From: an uncultured Lachnospiraceae bacterium
Lineage (GTDB): Bacteria; Bacillota; Clostridia; Lachnospirales; Lachnospiraceae
Length of the DNA: 56,899 bases
NCBI GenBank assembly: GCA_902779575.1
Contig: CACZBW010000022.1
Coordinates: forward strand, 1 to 56,899
Direction: 5' to 3'
Position numbers and translations under genes: made by a program
The notes under the pieces: model-generated
The model's database searches: none
Told to the model about the DNA's origin: nothing
Seen by the model: the letters and a program-made list of their open reading frames with translations, nothing else
Shown here: positions 24,983 to 33,738 of the stretch, piece by piece
Numbering within the stretch: the first letter of the stretch is position 1
How the letters are laid out: every line of letters starts with the position of its first letter

Positions 24983-25570
24983 ATGAATACAGATCTGAAA
25001 ATCCGTCAGGCCAAGCTCTCCAGATGGGCTGTCCTTTTCCAGGAACAGGCTTCCAGCGGCCTTCATGTCAAAACCTGGTGCGACCAGAACGGTATTTCCA
25101 TTCATGCCTACTATTACTGGAAACGCATCGTCAAGGAAACATACGTGGATTCCATGCTCCCGGATATTGTTCCCCTGGCTGTCCCGGATATGCCATCCGC
25201 TCCTTCTGTTCCTGTCAAATCGGAACCTTCATCACATGAGTTGTACAAGTTGCACGACTTACACGAGTCGGACCCGGCACAAGAATCAACCTCTGATACC
25301 GTCAGTGTTTCTATCGGTGATATCCGTATCGTGTTTGGCTCCAATACTCCTGATGATACCATCCTCAGATTGATCAAGGCGAAGGGCGCCACGGTAGTCA
25401 TCTATGAGCCGACCCTGGAAAACGGGACGACCTTCTTCGGCAGCAAGGTGGTAAATGATCTGAAAAAATTCAGGAAAATGTGCGGCTGCATCATCGCCAA
25501 CCGCTACAATTCCGAACTGGACGATGTAAAAGAAAAAGTCTATACAAGGGATCTCTTCCGCAGAGACTGA
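24983..25570 (+). pseudogene. chimera of IS66 TnpA and the C-terminus of UDP-glucose 6-dehydrogenase
   Basis: The 195-codon frame is open but fused. Residues 1-130 are an IS66 TnpA-type accessory protein: KLSRWAVLFQEQASSGLHVK, YYYWKRI, and IGDIRIVFGSNTPDDTILRL. From about base 25376 it continues in frame as the end of UDP-glucose 6-dehydrogenase (KGATVVIYEPTLENGTTFFG, CIIANRY, DDVKEKVYTRDLFRRD). The two parts join within LIKAKG. Neither half is a working enzyme as it stands. The fusion is a deletion scar that removed the rest of the IS and most of ugd. Confidence 0.85.
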
Positions 25571-25650
25571 TGCCCTTCTTCCCTACGACGATCGCCATAC
25601 GGGAAGGGCTCAGGAACTTTGCTGAGTGGTATAAGGAGTATTATGGGTGA
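25570..25650 (+). pseudogene. UDP-glucuronate 4-epimerase-type C-terminal remnant
   Basis: The 26-codon frame ends TIAIREGLRNFAEWYKEYYG, the usual C-terminus of NAD-dependent UDP-sugar epimerases (REGL-FA-WY-EYY). It overlaps the end of the ugd fragment (TGATG). Together they are the tail of a former ugd-epimerase polysaccharide operon. Confidence 0.75.
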
Positions 25651-25701
25651 AAGTAACTTTTCCGAGTCGCCGGAAAAAAATGACCGAGTGAAAGAAAAAG
25701 T

Positions 25702-25733
25702 GAGGTTGGCCAAACTGGTCAACCTCGTTTCTT
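25702..25733 (+). terminator. intrinsic terminator of the former polysaccharide operon
   Basis: GAGGTTGGCCA-AAC-TGGTCAACCTC hairpin followed by GTTTCTT. Confidence 0.75.
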
Positions 25734-25801
25734 AACCCGATAAGCGCTTCAACTTTGAAAAAGAACGTTCCAAAATCCAGCGAGATCATTCCAATTACAG
25801 A

Positions 25802-26770
25802 TCATTTTTTCAGCAATGATATTCTGTCCCAATTTACTCCGAACCCCATGAGTTGCATAACATCCGTTGCTGGAATCGTCTGAAGTTGACGATTTAGTTT
25901 ATTAAAGGCTGTTCTCATCTGTGAAATAAATTCTTTCGTGTCAGTTTTGCTAAGCAAAAGAGCAAACATTATACTGATGGCATATACATCATTAGTACCA
26001 TAAGTATAAGAGCCGTCGGGTGCACGGACAATTCCAAGAGTAGAGAAGTTTCGAATGCTCTTAGTATGGAGGCTTTCCCTGAATTTCATATCAAAGAACC
26101 GTTCATCGTGCGCGCATTTGTTTCTTGCAAGCGCAAGCATATGAATGAATTTAGCAAATTCATTTGGCTGTAGTCCAAACTGTTTAGCAACAGTTATTTT
26201 ATCAGCAGGCTTCATACTCTTATAAAAATACTCAATTTTTCCAAATGTTAATACATTTACAAGAACCCATAATGGGATATATCCGTGAGCAGTCATATAG
26301 TGCGTAACAACTTTGTGGTTTTTGTTCATCTGCCGCGCTATTTCTTGCTGAATATCACCAATCAACTTAGTTGCCGAAGCAATTTTATTTCCAGAACTAT
26401 CATCAAAGTTGGAAATTTTCAAATAGTTATCATAACCATATTTTGCAGAAAATTCATGCGCGATGACGGTTTTAAATGAATTCTCCAGCTTGAGAAGAAA
26501 TTTGAGATAAATGTTGCGTAAATCTCTGTCAAAACTATATAGAGCATATACCTCATCAAATGTAGTTCCATTTTTATATACTTCATCTTTTGTTGCTGTT
26601 GCCGGGGTAGCAAGGAATAGTTCCTTATAGCCATTTATTACATTGTAATAATTTTCACGCTCCAATATACGAATAACTCGTGAGCCTTGTGATCCTTTAC
26701 CGATGATCATGCCACGAGATCTCAAAATGTTCAGTTGCTGACGATACGATCTATATGTCTTCTCAGTCAT
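25802..26770 (-). CDS. Abi_2 (AbiD/AbiF) family abortive-infection-like protein
   Basis: A 322-residue protein of the Abi_2 family. Typical features are the N-terminal YRQQLNILRSRGMII, YYNVINGYKELF, LYSFDRDLRNIYLKFLLKLE, and an R-x4-H motif in LARNKCAHDERFF, which places it in the HEPN superfamily of likely RNases. Lactococcal AbiD/AbiF proteins act against phages by abortive infection. The gene is AT-rich, has its own promoter at 26843-26870, and stands alone between remnants of polysaccharide genes, consistent with horizontal gain. Family assignment is strong; activity here is inferred. Confidence 0.88.
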   Translation of the reverse strand: MTEKTYRSYRQQLNILRSRGMIIGKGSQGSRVIRILERENYYNVINGYKELFLATPATATKDEVYKNGTTFDEVYALYSFDRDLRNIYLKFLLKLENSFKTVIAHEFSAKYGYDNYLKISNFDDSSGNKIASATKLIGDIQQEIARQMNKNHKVVTHYMTAHGYIPLWVLVNVLTFGKIEYFYKSMKPADKITVAKQFGLQPNEFAKFIHMLALARNKCAHDERFFDMKFRESLHTKSIRNFSTLGIVRAPDGSYTYGTNDVYAISIMFALLLSKTDTKEFISQMRTAFNKLNRQLQTIPATDVMQLMGFGVNWDRISLLKK

Positions 26771-26842
26771 GGTACCTCCAAATAAAATAGCCCCCGGGCC
26801 CGAAGGACACCGGAGGACAAACTAGCACCTGCTTATATGCAT

Positions 26843-26870
26843 ATTATAGTACAACTGATATAAAAGTCAA
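26843..26870 (-). promoter_or_regulatory. sigma-A promoter of the Abi_2 gene
   Basis: Minus strand TTGACT (26865-26870), a 16-bp spacer, and TATAAT (26843-26848), about 70 bp upstream of the ATG at 26770. Confidence 0.75.
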
Positions 26871-27154
26871 CAGAAATTAATCCAGGCTACGGCCATTAGA
26901 ACAAGATGGATACCGTTTATGCTGGCGAGACTTGACATGTTCTTTTTTTCCGCAATGCGGATGCTTCCTCCTCTGTATGTTTCCCGGACGTATTCATAGC
27001 TCTTCAAATCACCGATATCGTATCGTTTTCCAGGCATGACGTAAGCATGCATCGGCGTCTGTCCGGATAACCATGAGGCAAAGCTTCCCGGAGCGTCATA
27101 CCCGTAGCCGGCCGCAAGAGCTTCCGGTATCACATGCAGGTCTTCCGCCCTCAC
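26867..27154 (-). pseudogene. sugar nucleotidyltransferase, C-terminal fragment
   Basis: The frame carries GYDAPGSFASWLSGQTPMHA, YVMPGKRYDIGDLKSYEYVR and ETYRG, the end of a glucose-1-phosphate-type nucleotidyltransferase. The catalytic N-terminal half is missing, and the last about 25 codons run into the Abi_2 promoter region. It is another broken piece of surface-polysaccharide metabolism beside the ugd and epimerase tails. Confidence 0.6.
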
Positions 27155-27217
27155 GCAGAGGTTTGGGAAAGTTCTCCGTCAGCGGATAAAGATCTCTCCT
27201 TCAGGTTGTTTATCATT

Positions 27218-27628
27218 TCATTTTCCCTGTCTTTGCCTGCTTATTTCGATCAGATCATCAATCGCCACATCCGGATCAAACGTGTGGAAAGCCATATAAT
27301 TCCTCTTCATGGTCTTTGCCGGTGCCTGCCGGTAGATCCTCTTGCTGCTCTCACCTCGTGTGCACGCCCAGTAGCGATACAGATATCCGATCCAGTACAG
27401 TACTTCTGGAGAATATTTTTCCCCGTCTGTATTCAATGTCTTTTCATCTTTAAGTTCATCAACCAGATATTCTTCTCCCATCCACTGCAGCTTATTGTAG
27501 GGGGAATCCAGATGTGCGGCAACCTCTGAATTCATGAAATCACGAATGAATCCTTCGCTTGCATATGCGGTGGATCGTTCGAACAGTCAGCCCTGGATAT
27601 CGCAAAGTTTTAATTGAATGCTATCCAT
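27218..27628 (-). pseudogene. small uncharacterised protein interrupted by a stop codon
   Basis: A strong ribosome site (GGGAGGTG) precedes ATG 27628 (MDSIQLKLCDIQG), but TGA at 27587-27589 interrupts the frame. The same frame then runs on as FERSTAYASEGFIRDFMNSE and to the end KYSPEVLYWIGYLYRYW...DPDVAIDDLIEISRQ. A shorter product from ATG 27535 (105 residues) is possible. Proteins of this kind occur beside DUF3791/DUF3990-type small genes in Clostridia, so a toxin-antitoxin link is possible but weak. Confidence 0.55.
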
Positions 27629-27703
27629 GGATTTCACCTCCCGGCTTCCTTCAGGATCTCATCAATTTTTCCATTCTCGTTTGTAACATTTGCTATATTT
27701 CTA

Positions 27704-28264
27704 TCATAGCATCGTCATACAAGGATTCAATTTCAATCTGTATTTCTCCTGTTTTGCGATCTGTTCTGTAAGATGGATCGTTCTGTTGTTCCATGGCACC
27801 AGCGTCCGGGATGTCAGTGCCTTTGAGAAAATAACAGTTTTATACCTGATGCAGGCAGGATCCTCCGGATTCTGATAGGGTTCACAGGTATACCCATTGC
27901 TTCTGTAAAAGGCAAGAGCGGTATCATTGTTCTCAGCATCAGTATAGAGCCGGGCGAACTGAAATCCCCTGGCGGCAGCCATCTCTTCGAATTCTTTCAG
28001 GGCTCTTGAACCGAGATGCCTTCTCCGGAAGCCTTTTCTGATTCCGAACCATCCAAGCCAGGCACTGTCCTGATCCTCCGGATAACTGTACAGTCCGATC
28101 ACCCCGACACAGACTCCGTCTTCGTAGAGCAGATAATAGCTGTAGTCGGATTCTCCCTCGATGGATTCCTCAAAATTAGCCCTCCCGCTTTCTCCAGGGA
28201 AGAGTTCCTCCTGTATCCGAACAGCGAAATCTATGTTGCTTTCCGTAATTCTTTCCAGAGTCAT
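27704..28264 (-). CDS. GNAT-family N-acetyltransferase
   Basis: A 186-residue protein. The GNAT core covers residues 1-140, with the acetyl-CoA loop IRKGFRRRHLGSRALKEFEE, ARLYTDAENNDTALAFYRSN and GY near 130. The C-terminal about 45 residues are not part of the family core. GGGAGACGGAG precedes ATG 28264. The substrate is unknown. It follows the 5'-nucleotidase gene by 55 nt. Confidence 0.85.
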   Translation of the reverse strand: MTLERITESNIDFAVRIQEELFPGESGRANFEESIEGESDYSYYLLYEDGVCVGVIGLYSYPEDQDSAWLGWFGIRKGFRRRHLGSRALKEFEEMAAARGFQFARLYTDAENNDTALAFYRSNGYTCEPYQNPEDPACIRYKTVIFSKALTSRTLVPWNNRTIHLTEQIAKQEKYRLKLNPCMTML

Positions 28265-28319
28265 GATCTCCGTCTCCCTGCTTTATTACAAATTTCGGCT
28301 CACGGCGAAGGTCTGACGG

Positions 28320-29993
28320 TTACTCAAGCACCGTAATCCTTCCCTGCCCATAAGGATCCGCGTAGTCTCCGCCGACCTTTCCTCCCAGCGTGTCCACGAT
28401 ATAGTCGATCAGCACCTGGTTGTCGAGCTTGACACTGTCCTGCAGAACCGGCGCGCCGTCATACACGGTGTATCCGTCTCCCTGCTGGCGAAGCTGATAA
28501 TCAAAGCCTGCCAGCGTATAAGTTTTTTCCGGATCCAGCGCTTCCCCGCCGACCATAACATTCTGCACCCTGCGTTCTCCTTCGATTCCGGTAAACATAC
28601 CGTCCTTGTCGGCTTTGCAGGGGCTGTCGATGGCGCTGTTGATTTCAAAGGTCAGTCCTGAGACCTGGTTAAATCCGCCATTCTCATCCGGTACACTGTG
28701 GCAGCTCCATTCCAGAGCGTCCAGAATCTGCTGTCCTGTCAGTTCCAGGACACAGAGCATGCTCCCGAAAGGATGCACTGCAAGGATGTTTCCGAACGTA
28801 ATATCTCCTTTTTCAATACTGACACGGATTGAGCCCCCGTTCACGAAGGCGATATCCGCGCCGGACTGAGCTCTGACCGCGTCTGCGCACAGATCTCCCA
28901 GATTGGTTTCAGCACGCCTGATCATGCGGACAGGATTTCCGGAGCTGTCCACTTCCTCCGGATCATTGATGGTCAGAGTGACTGCTGTTGACGCCACGAC
29001 CTGATCCAGTTCTTCCGCCAGCTCCTGCTGCGCCTCGTCAACCCTGTCGCGGATCTCATTATGGATATCCAGAAGCTCCGGAGCGGATGTCTTGTTGGGC
29101 CAGGACCAGATTCCTGTCTCCACGATATCTCCCTCTGCGGAAATGTGGCTGTAGCCGATGCACGCCATCTTTGTTCCCACGGCGGAACGCGGCACGTCTT
29201 CCCCGTCTTTGTTTTTCATAATCACCTGGTCTGTGTCATGGCTGTGCCCGTCCAGGAAGACGTCGATGCCGTCTGTATGGGAGATCACATCCGCATAGGT
29301 CCAGGGTTTGAATTCCGCGCCATTTCCCATATGGCCGATCACATAGACATAATCGGCTCCCTCCTCGCGGGCTGCGTCCACAGCGCTCTGAACCGCCTGA
29401 TACACGCGCTCCCCCGTATCATCCGACATAAAGCCGTAGACATATTCCCCGTTCTCATCCTGGAAATAAACAGGGGTCGAAGCCGTGATGGTCAGCGGAG
29501 TAGTCACGCCTACAAAGCCGATCTTCTTTCCCGCGGCCTCTTTTATGATATAAGGTTCAAAAACCAGTTCATCCAGGTAGGTGAAATTGCAGCTGATGTA
29601 AGGAAAGTCCGCCTTCTCCACAAGCTCCAGGAAGCGGGGCATTCCGTAATCAAATTCATGGTTTCCGGGAATTGCGACGTCATATTTCAGATCATTCATC
29701 AGGTCGATAATCGCCTCTCCTTCCGAGAGGGTTCCGATGGGTTCCCCCTGAATGGCGTCCCCGTCATCCACCAGGATCGTCTCATAGCCCTGTGCTTCCA
29801 GGGTATCTCTCACTTGCTGCAGGCCGGCGTAGCCGAATCCCTTGTCTATGCCGCAGTGAACGTCGCTCGTGAAGAGGATATAGATATCCCCGTTCTTCTC
29901 CGCCCTCTCTTCGGCAGCGCTGCAGACTGCCATGGAAAGCATCAGGATGACAGTCAGCAGAATCCCCAGTCTCTTCTTTCCCTGTGTCCTCAT
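28320..29993 (-). CDS. secreted 5'-nucleotidase / metallophosphatase (UshA family)
   Basis: A 557-residue exported enzyme with an N-terminal signal peptide (residues 1-27, ending CSAAEE). The metallophosphatase domain has LFTSDVHCGI, DDGDAIQGEP, GNHEFDYG and GHSHDT. The C-terminal 5'-nucleotidase domain has NLGDLCADAVRAQSGADIAF and NGGSIR. It dephosphorylates extracellular nucleotides or related sugar nucleotides. AAAGGAGGG precedes ATG 29993. No LPXTG anchor is visible, so it is secreted or loosely attached. Confidence 0.93.
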   Translation of the reverse strand: MRTQGKKRLGILLTVILMLSMAVCSAAEERAEKNGDIYILFTSDVHCGIDKGFGYAGLQQVRDTLEAQGYETILVDDGDAIQGEPIGTLSEGEAIIDLMNDLKYDVAIPGNHEFDYGMPRFLELVEKADFPYISCNFTYLDELVFEPYIIKEAAGKKIGFVGVTTPLTITASTPVYFQDENGEYVYGFMSDDTGERVYQAVQSAVDAAREEGADYVYVIGHMGNGAEFKPWTYADVISHTDGIDVFLDGHSHDTDQVIMKNKDGEDVPRSAVGTKMACIGYSHISAEGDIVETGIWSWPNKTSAPELLDIHNEIRDRVDEAQQELAEELDQVVASTAVTLTINDPEEVDSSGNPVRMIRRAETNLGDLCADAVRAQSGADIAFVNGGSIRVSIEKGDITFGNILAVHPFGSMLCVLELTGQQILDALEWSCHSVPDENGGFNQVSGLTFEINSAIDSPCKADKDGMFTGIEGERRVQNVMVGGEALDPEKTYTLAGFDYQLRQQGDGYTVYDGAPVLQDSVKLDNQVLIDYIVDTLGGKVGGDYADPYGQGRITVLE

Positions 29994-30103
29994 AAAAAAA
30001 TACCCTCCTTTGATTCATCACATTCCCCTGCAGTTCTGGTTTCCGTGTTCCTATAAAATCACGCCTGATCCGGAAGACCGGCAGGAAAGCTCCATACGCT
30101 TTG

Positions 30104-30250
30104 CTTTATGCCGCTATATCCTCTGCTTCGGTTTCACCTTCCGGTTTGATCACTTTATGCTGCTCTATCCTCTGCTTCGGATTCGCTTTCCGGTTTGATC
30201 ACTTTATGCTGCTCTATCCTCTGCTTTGGATTCGCCTTCCGGTTTGAGGC
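30104..30250. repeat. three 49-bp tandem repeats
   Basis: Copies begin at 30104, 30153 and 30202; the unit core is CTTTATGCTGCTCTATCCTC followed by TGCTT-GGATTCGC-TTCCGGTTTGA. They fill the gap upstream of the nucleotidase gene and downstream of the gene ending at 30269. Confidence 0.85.
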
Positions 30251-30268
30251 AGGACTTTCTGCTCATAT

Positions 30269-30715
30269 TCAGCGCTTATCCTTGTCTATAAATTCGAGCG
30301 TGATCATGGCCAGCAGCGCAAAGAGGAAGATAAACATAATCAGCCGCATCCAGTAAGCTGTTATGTTTTCTTCTGTATTTTCGTAATCAGCGTTATAGCT
30401 GGCCTGGGCCGCGTTCTGTTCTATATAGTGTCTGACCTCCTCTTCCCCGGCGATCTGCAGCACCTCGCCAACGGTGGTCTCCACCTTCACTTCCTTCTCC
30501 AGAGCTTCCTGTGCGCCGGGAACTTCTTTCAGAAGCTCCAGCAGATCTGTCACTCTTGGATCATCCACCCTTTCCAGAAGATCCAGCAGTTTCCCGGCCT
30601 TCGTGTTCAGCTCGATCTTATTGTCTTTCATCTTGACGAGCATATTGGAAATGGTGACGAAGGGACGGTTGTTGACGTCTGCCTGCGCCAGGCAGATCAG
30701 CGCCTGATACAGCAT
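30269..30715 (-). CDS. uncharacterised tail-anchored membrane protein
   Basis: About 148 residues from the ATG at 30715 (weak AAGGG upstream), which avoids overlap with the glucosidase gene ending at 30762. The N-terminal part is soluble and helical (LLDLLERVDDPRVTDLLELL). One membrane helix (MRLIMFIFLFALLAMITLEF) and a basic end IDKDKR finish the protein. No family was recognised. Same strand as the glucosidase, 46 nt downstream, probably cotranscribed. Confidence 0.5.
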   Translation of the reverse strand: MLYQALICLAQADVNNRPFVTISNMLVKMKDNKIELNTKAGKLLDLLERVDDPRVTDLLELLKEVPGAQEALEKEVKVETTVGEVLQIAGEEEVRHYIEQNAAQASYNADYENTEENITAYWMRLIMFIFLFALLAMITLEFIDKDKR

Positions 30716-30761
30716 ATGTCCGGTCCGCCCTTGCAGGAGAGTGCTCGCGCTCGCGGCAGAC

Positions 30762-32453
30762 TTAGCTGTCAGTTCGTGGCACACGCTCAAATACCAATGC
30801 CTGGTAAGGCTTGAGCGTAGCGGTTCCGTTCTTGCTTTCCAGTTCCTCATAATTATTTAGAAGGAGCTTTGCGTTCTCCGTCCAGTCGGGCAGGATGCAT
30901 CTGACATTTCCTTTCGAGAAATTGGCGGCAATAAGCAGCTTTTTTCCTTTATAAGTTCTGGTGTAGGCCAGGATCCTTTTATTTTCATGGCCGACTTCTT
31001 TGGTCCTGCCGTAGATCGCGGCTTCATTTTCTTTTCTGATCTTCAGAAGCTTCTGGTAGAAGCGGTAGATCGACTTTTCTGAGTTCAGGTCCTTCTGTAC
31101 GTTAATCTCCTGATAGTTCGGATTGACGCACTGCCAGGGTTCCTGTCCCTGATTGAAACCGCCGTTGACGGTATCGTCCCAGGCCATCGGTACTCTGGAA
31201 TGGTCCCTTGCCGCGTAGCGGACAAGCCGGAATGCGAAGGAGCCCGGCAGGCCGTAGCGTTTCATAAGGTCGTATACAAAGTGAGAAACCGGATCCTTCA
31301 TCTCATCTATGTCTTTGAAGGGACAGTTTGTCATTCCGATTTCCTGCCCCATATAGATGAAGGGCGTCCCAAAGCCCATGTATGTGATTGTGGCCAGCAT
31401 GGTGGCGGCTTCATAACGATAATGCTCAGTGTCGATGGAAAATCTGCTCACACTGCGGGGATTGTCATGGTTTTCCAGGACCAGTGTGTTCCAGCCCAGT
31501 CCGTAGGAGGCGGTCTGCGGTCCGATCAGACCATCCTTGAACTGCAGGAGGTCAAATGGCTTATAGACAAATCTGCTGATATTGTCGGAGTCCAGATGCG
31601 CGAAGTTGAAAATGCTGTCCAGCTCGTGATTCTCTTCCCGGACATACTCCAGCGCATTTTCCTCCGACGGATGATAGGATTCTCCCACAGTATAGCTGTC
31701 ATACAGAGAGAGCGCTCTTTCATTCATCTCCTTCAGGAACTCATGCATCCTCGGTCCGTCAACAAAGAATTTCGCGCCTTTCTGGAAGGTCTTTCTGCTG
31801 TTGTCATCCCGGATCGGATAGACCTTGGAGAACATATTGAAGACGTCGAAACGGAAGCCGTCCACGCCCATTTCAAGCCAGAAATTGAGGATGTCCATGA
31901 TCTCATCTCTCACTTCCGGGTTCTCCCAGTTCAGGTCCGCCTGCTCCCTGCAGAAAAGGTGCAGGTAATATTCGTCCGTATCTCCGATTCTCTCCCATGC
32001 GGAACCGGTAAAAGTCGAGGCCCAGTTGCTGGGCGGTACCAGCCTGCCTTTCTCGTATCTGCCCTTCCGGATGATATAGTAATCGCGGTATTTGGAGTCC
32101 TTGTCCGCCAGCGCCGCCTTGAACCAGGGATGCTTGGTGGAGGTATGATTGAGGACCATGTCCATGATGACCTTCAGGTCTCTTTTATGGCATTCCTCCA
32201 ATAATCTTCTAAAGTCATCCAGCGTACCGAATTTCTCATCGATATCTCTGTAATCGCTGATATCGTAGCCGTAATCATAATCCGGAGACTTATACAGCGG
32301 CGAGAACCAGATCGCGGTTACGCCAAGGTCCCTGATATAGTCCAGTTTGGAGATGATACCCTCGATATCCCCCCAGCCGTCATTGTTGCTGTCAAGAAAA
32401 GAAAAAGGATAGATCTGATAGACAACTGCGTTTTTATACCACTGTGTTCGCAT
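30762..32453 (-). CDS. GH13 alpha-glucosidase (oligo-1,6-glucosidase type)
   Basis: 563 residues from ATG 32453, which has a perfect AGGAGG site 6 nt upstream; a start at 32489 is less likely. GH13 regions are all present: DMVLNHTS (region I), GFRFDVFN with the nucleophile aspartate (II), TVGESYHPSEE with the acid/base glutamate (III), and LVLENHDNPR (IV). An N-terminal barrel with the Ca-loop DSNNDGWGD and a C-terminal beta domain complete it. Cytosolic hydrolysis of isomalto-oligosaccharides or sucrose-like sugars is typical of this subfamily (GH13_31). No sugar transporter is adjacent. Confidence 0.93.
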   Translation of the reverse strand: MRTQWYKNAVVYQIYPFSFLDSNNDGWGDIEGIISKLDYIRDLGVTAIWFSPLYKSPDYDYGYDISDYRDIDEKFGTLDDFRRLLEECHKRDLKVIMDMVLNHTSTKHPWFKAALADKDSKYRDYYIIRKGRYEKGRLVPPSNWASTFTGSAWERIGDTDEYYLHLFCREQADLNWENPEVRDEIMDILNFWLEMGVDGFRFDVFNMFSKVYPIRDDNSRKTFQKGAKFFVDGPRMHEFLKEMNERALSLYDSYTVGESYHPSEENALEYVREENHELDSIFNFAHLDSDNISRFVYKPFDLLQFKDGLIGPQTASYGLGWNTLVLENHDNPRSVSRFSIDTEHYRYEAATMLATITYMGFGTPFIYMGQEIGMTNCPFKDIDEMKDPVSHFVYDLMKRYGLPGSFAFRLVRYAARDHSRVPMAWDDTVNGGFNQGQEPWQCVNPNYQEINVQKDLNSEKSIYRFYQKLLKIRKENEAAIYGRTKEVGHENKRILAYTRTYKGKKLLIAANFSKGNVRCILPDWTENAKLLLNNYEELESKNGTATLKPYQALVFERVPRTDS

Positions 32454-32676
32454 CTGTAACCTCCTGCTGTCTGGACTGACCGTGCTCATGATGCGCCTGT
32501 CCTGTCAGGCTTTGAATGGGAATCTATCATTTATTATACATGAGAATCATGCACGCTGTTACCAAAAAAATGTGCTGAATATACAAAAATACATCAGATT
32601 TTCCAAACCTGCCTACGTCCCGGAATAAAATTTTCAAAAGTCGCCTGCGGACGGCTCCTGATACTCCGCAGAATAC

Positions 32677-32718
32677 AAAAACGCCTCACTTCCTAATCCT
32701 AAGAAGTGAAGCGTCTTT
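32677..32718 (-). terminator. intrinsic terminator downstream of the DnaJ-like gene
   Basis: Arms ACGCCTCACTTC and GAAGTGAAGCGT with one mismatch. Read on the minus strand, the hairpin is followed by TTTTT; it overlaps the stop codon region at 32718. Confidence 0.75.
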
Positions 32719-33062
32719 TAAATCTGCATCGCGGAGAAAAAAGCAGAAATAATACCGACTGCCGCCATACTGGCAACTATAGCAACGAGGACCACCCTCC
32801 GGAACACCGAATTGTAGAAAAAACTGTCCTTCCGGATTCCTTCATCGGGTTGTCTTACGTACCAGTTTTCGTCCGGGTCAAAGTCATATCTGCCTTCCCG
32901 GAGCATGGAGTACGCCGCATTGATCCGGTTCATTTTCTCAGCATTATAGCCGTTCCCCGGATTTGCATCGGGATGATACTGCTTGGCCAGTCTGCGGTAA
33001 GCGCTCTTGATCTCTTCCGAAGATGCGTCAGGGCTGATTCCAAGTTCTGCGTATGGGTCCAT
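32718..33062 (-). CDS. membrane-anchored J-domain protein
   Basis: A 114-residue protein. Residues 1-62 are a J domain with the HPD tripeptide (KQYHPDANPGNG), the motif that stimulates DnaK ATPase. A linker and one C-terminal membrane helix (about 90-110) follow. There is no Gly/Phe or zinc domain, so it is a type III J protein that recruits DnaK to the membrane. It is 19 nt downstream of the UPF0340 gene. Confidence 0.85.
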   Translation of the reverse strand: MDPYAELGISPDASSEEIKSAYRRLAKQYHPDANPGNGYNAEKMNRINAAYSMLREGRYDFDPDENWYVRQPDEGIRKDSFFYNSVFRRVVLVAIVASMAAVGIISAFFSAMQI

Positions 33063-33081
33063 GAAACACCTCTGAAATCAT

Positions 33082-33648
33082 TCACATCAGACTCTCGTCA
33101 TATAGAGCTCTGGGTCCCCCGATATATCGCGGTCTGGTTCTTGCGCAGATGATAACCGCTTCTCCGATCTTCCTGAGAGAGATTCTGATCGGTACGACCG
33201 TAGGATGAAGATGCATCCCGATCATCGTTCCGCCGATATCGATTCCTGCGGCAGCCTGCATGCAGATACTGTCGGTGAGCACCGGGTTCTTCATCCGCCG
33301 GTAACAGACCGTTGCGAACGCGCCGCCCGCATGGTTCGGCTGAGGGATTGCATTGACCTGTTCAAAGCGATATTTCTCCAGTACCTCTTCCTCGATTACA
33401 AGAGCCCGGTTCAGATGTTCGCAGCACTGCCCCGCCAGAAAAATGCCTCTTTCCTGCAGAACGGGGGCAATGCCATTGTAGATCGCTTCCGCTGCATCCA
33501 TATTCGTGGCTGTTCCGATCCGGCTGCCGATCACTTCACTCGATGAACACCCGACCACAAATATCTGGCCTTCTTTTATTCCTGATACCTCGCAGATCTC
33601 CAGTACTGCCCTCCGGCTCTGCTCCTCAAGTTCCCGTAAATTGATCAT
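33082..33648 (-). CDS. UPF0340 (YwlG-like, TIGR01440) family protein
   Basis: 188 residues from ATG 33648 (GGGAGAAGAG upstream). Conserved blocks are VGCSSSEVIGSRIGTATN, GQCCEHLNRALVIEEE, AGGAFATVCYR and AAAGIDIGGTMIGMHLHPTV. The family is widespread in Firmicutes and its function is unknown. It lies between the ATPase operon and the DnaJ-like gene on the same strand. The gap of about 90 nt from the ATPase gene leaves operon membership open. Confidence 0.9.
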   Translation of the reverse strand: MINLRELEEQSRRAVLEICEVSGIKEGQIFVVGCSSSEVIGSRIGTATNMDAAEAIYNGIAPVLQERGIFLAGQCCEHLNRALVIEEEVLEKYRFEQVNAIPQPNHAGGAFATVCYRRMKNPVLTDSICMQAAAGIDIGGTMIGMHLHPTVVPIRISLRKIGEAVIICARTRPRYIGGPRALYDESLM

Positions 33649-33738
33649 GAATATTCTCTTCTCCCGGTTTCTGACACGCACATATTGCTCACCTTATTTC
33701 AGGCCTTTAACAAGAAACAGCCATTTGCAGCTGCCTGT

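Noticed and set aside
27630-27690. Short frame ending NGKIDEILKEAGR upstream of the interrupted small gene
   Set aside because: No start codon in frame and too short to identify; possibly the tail of a lost gene.
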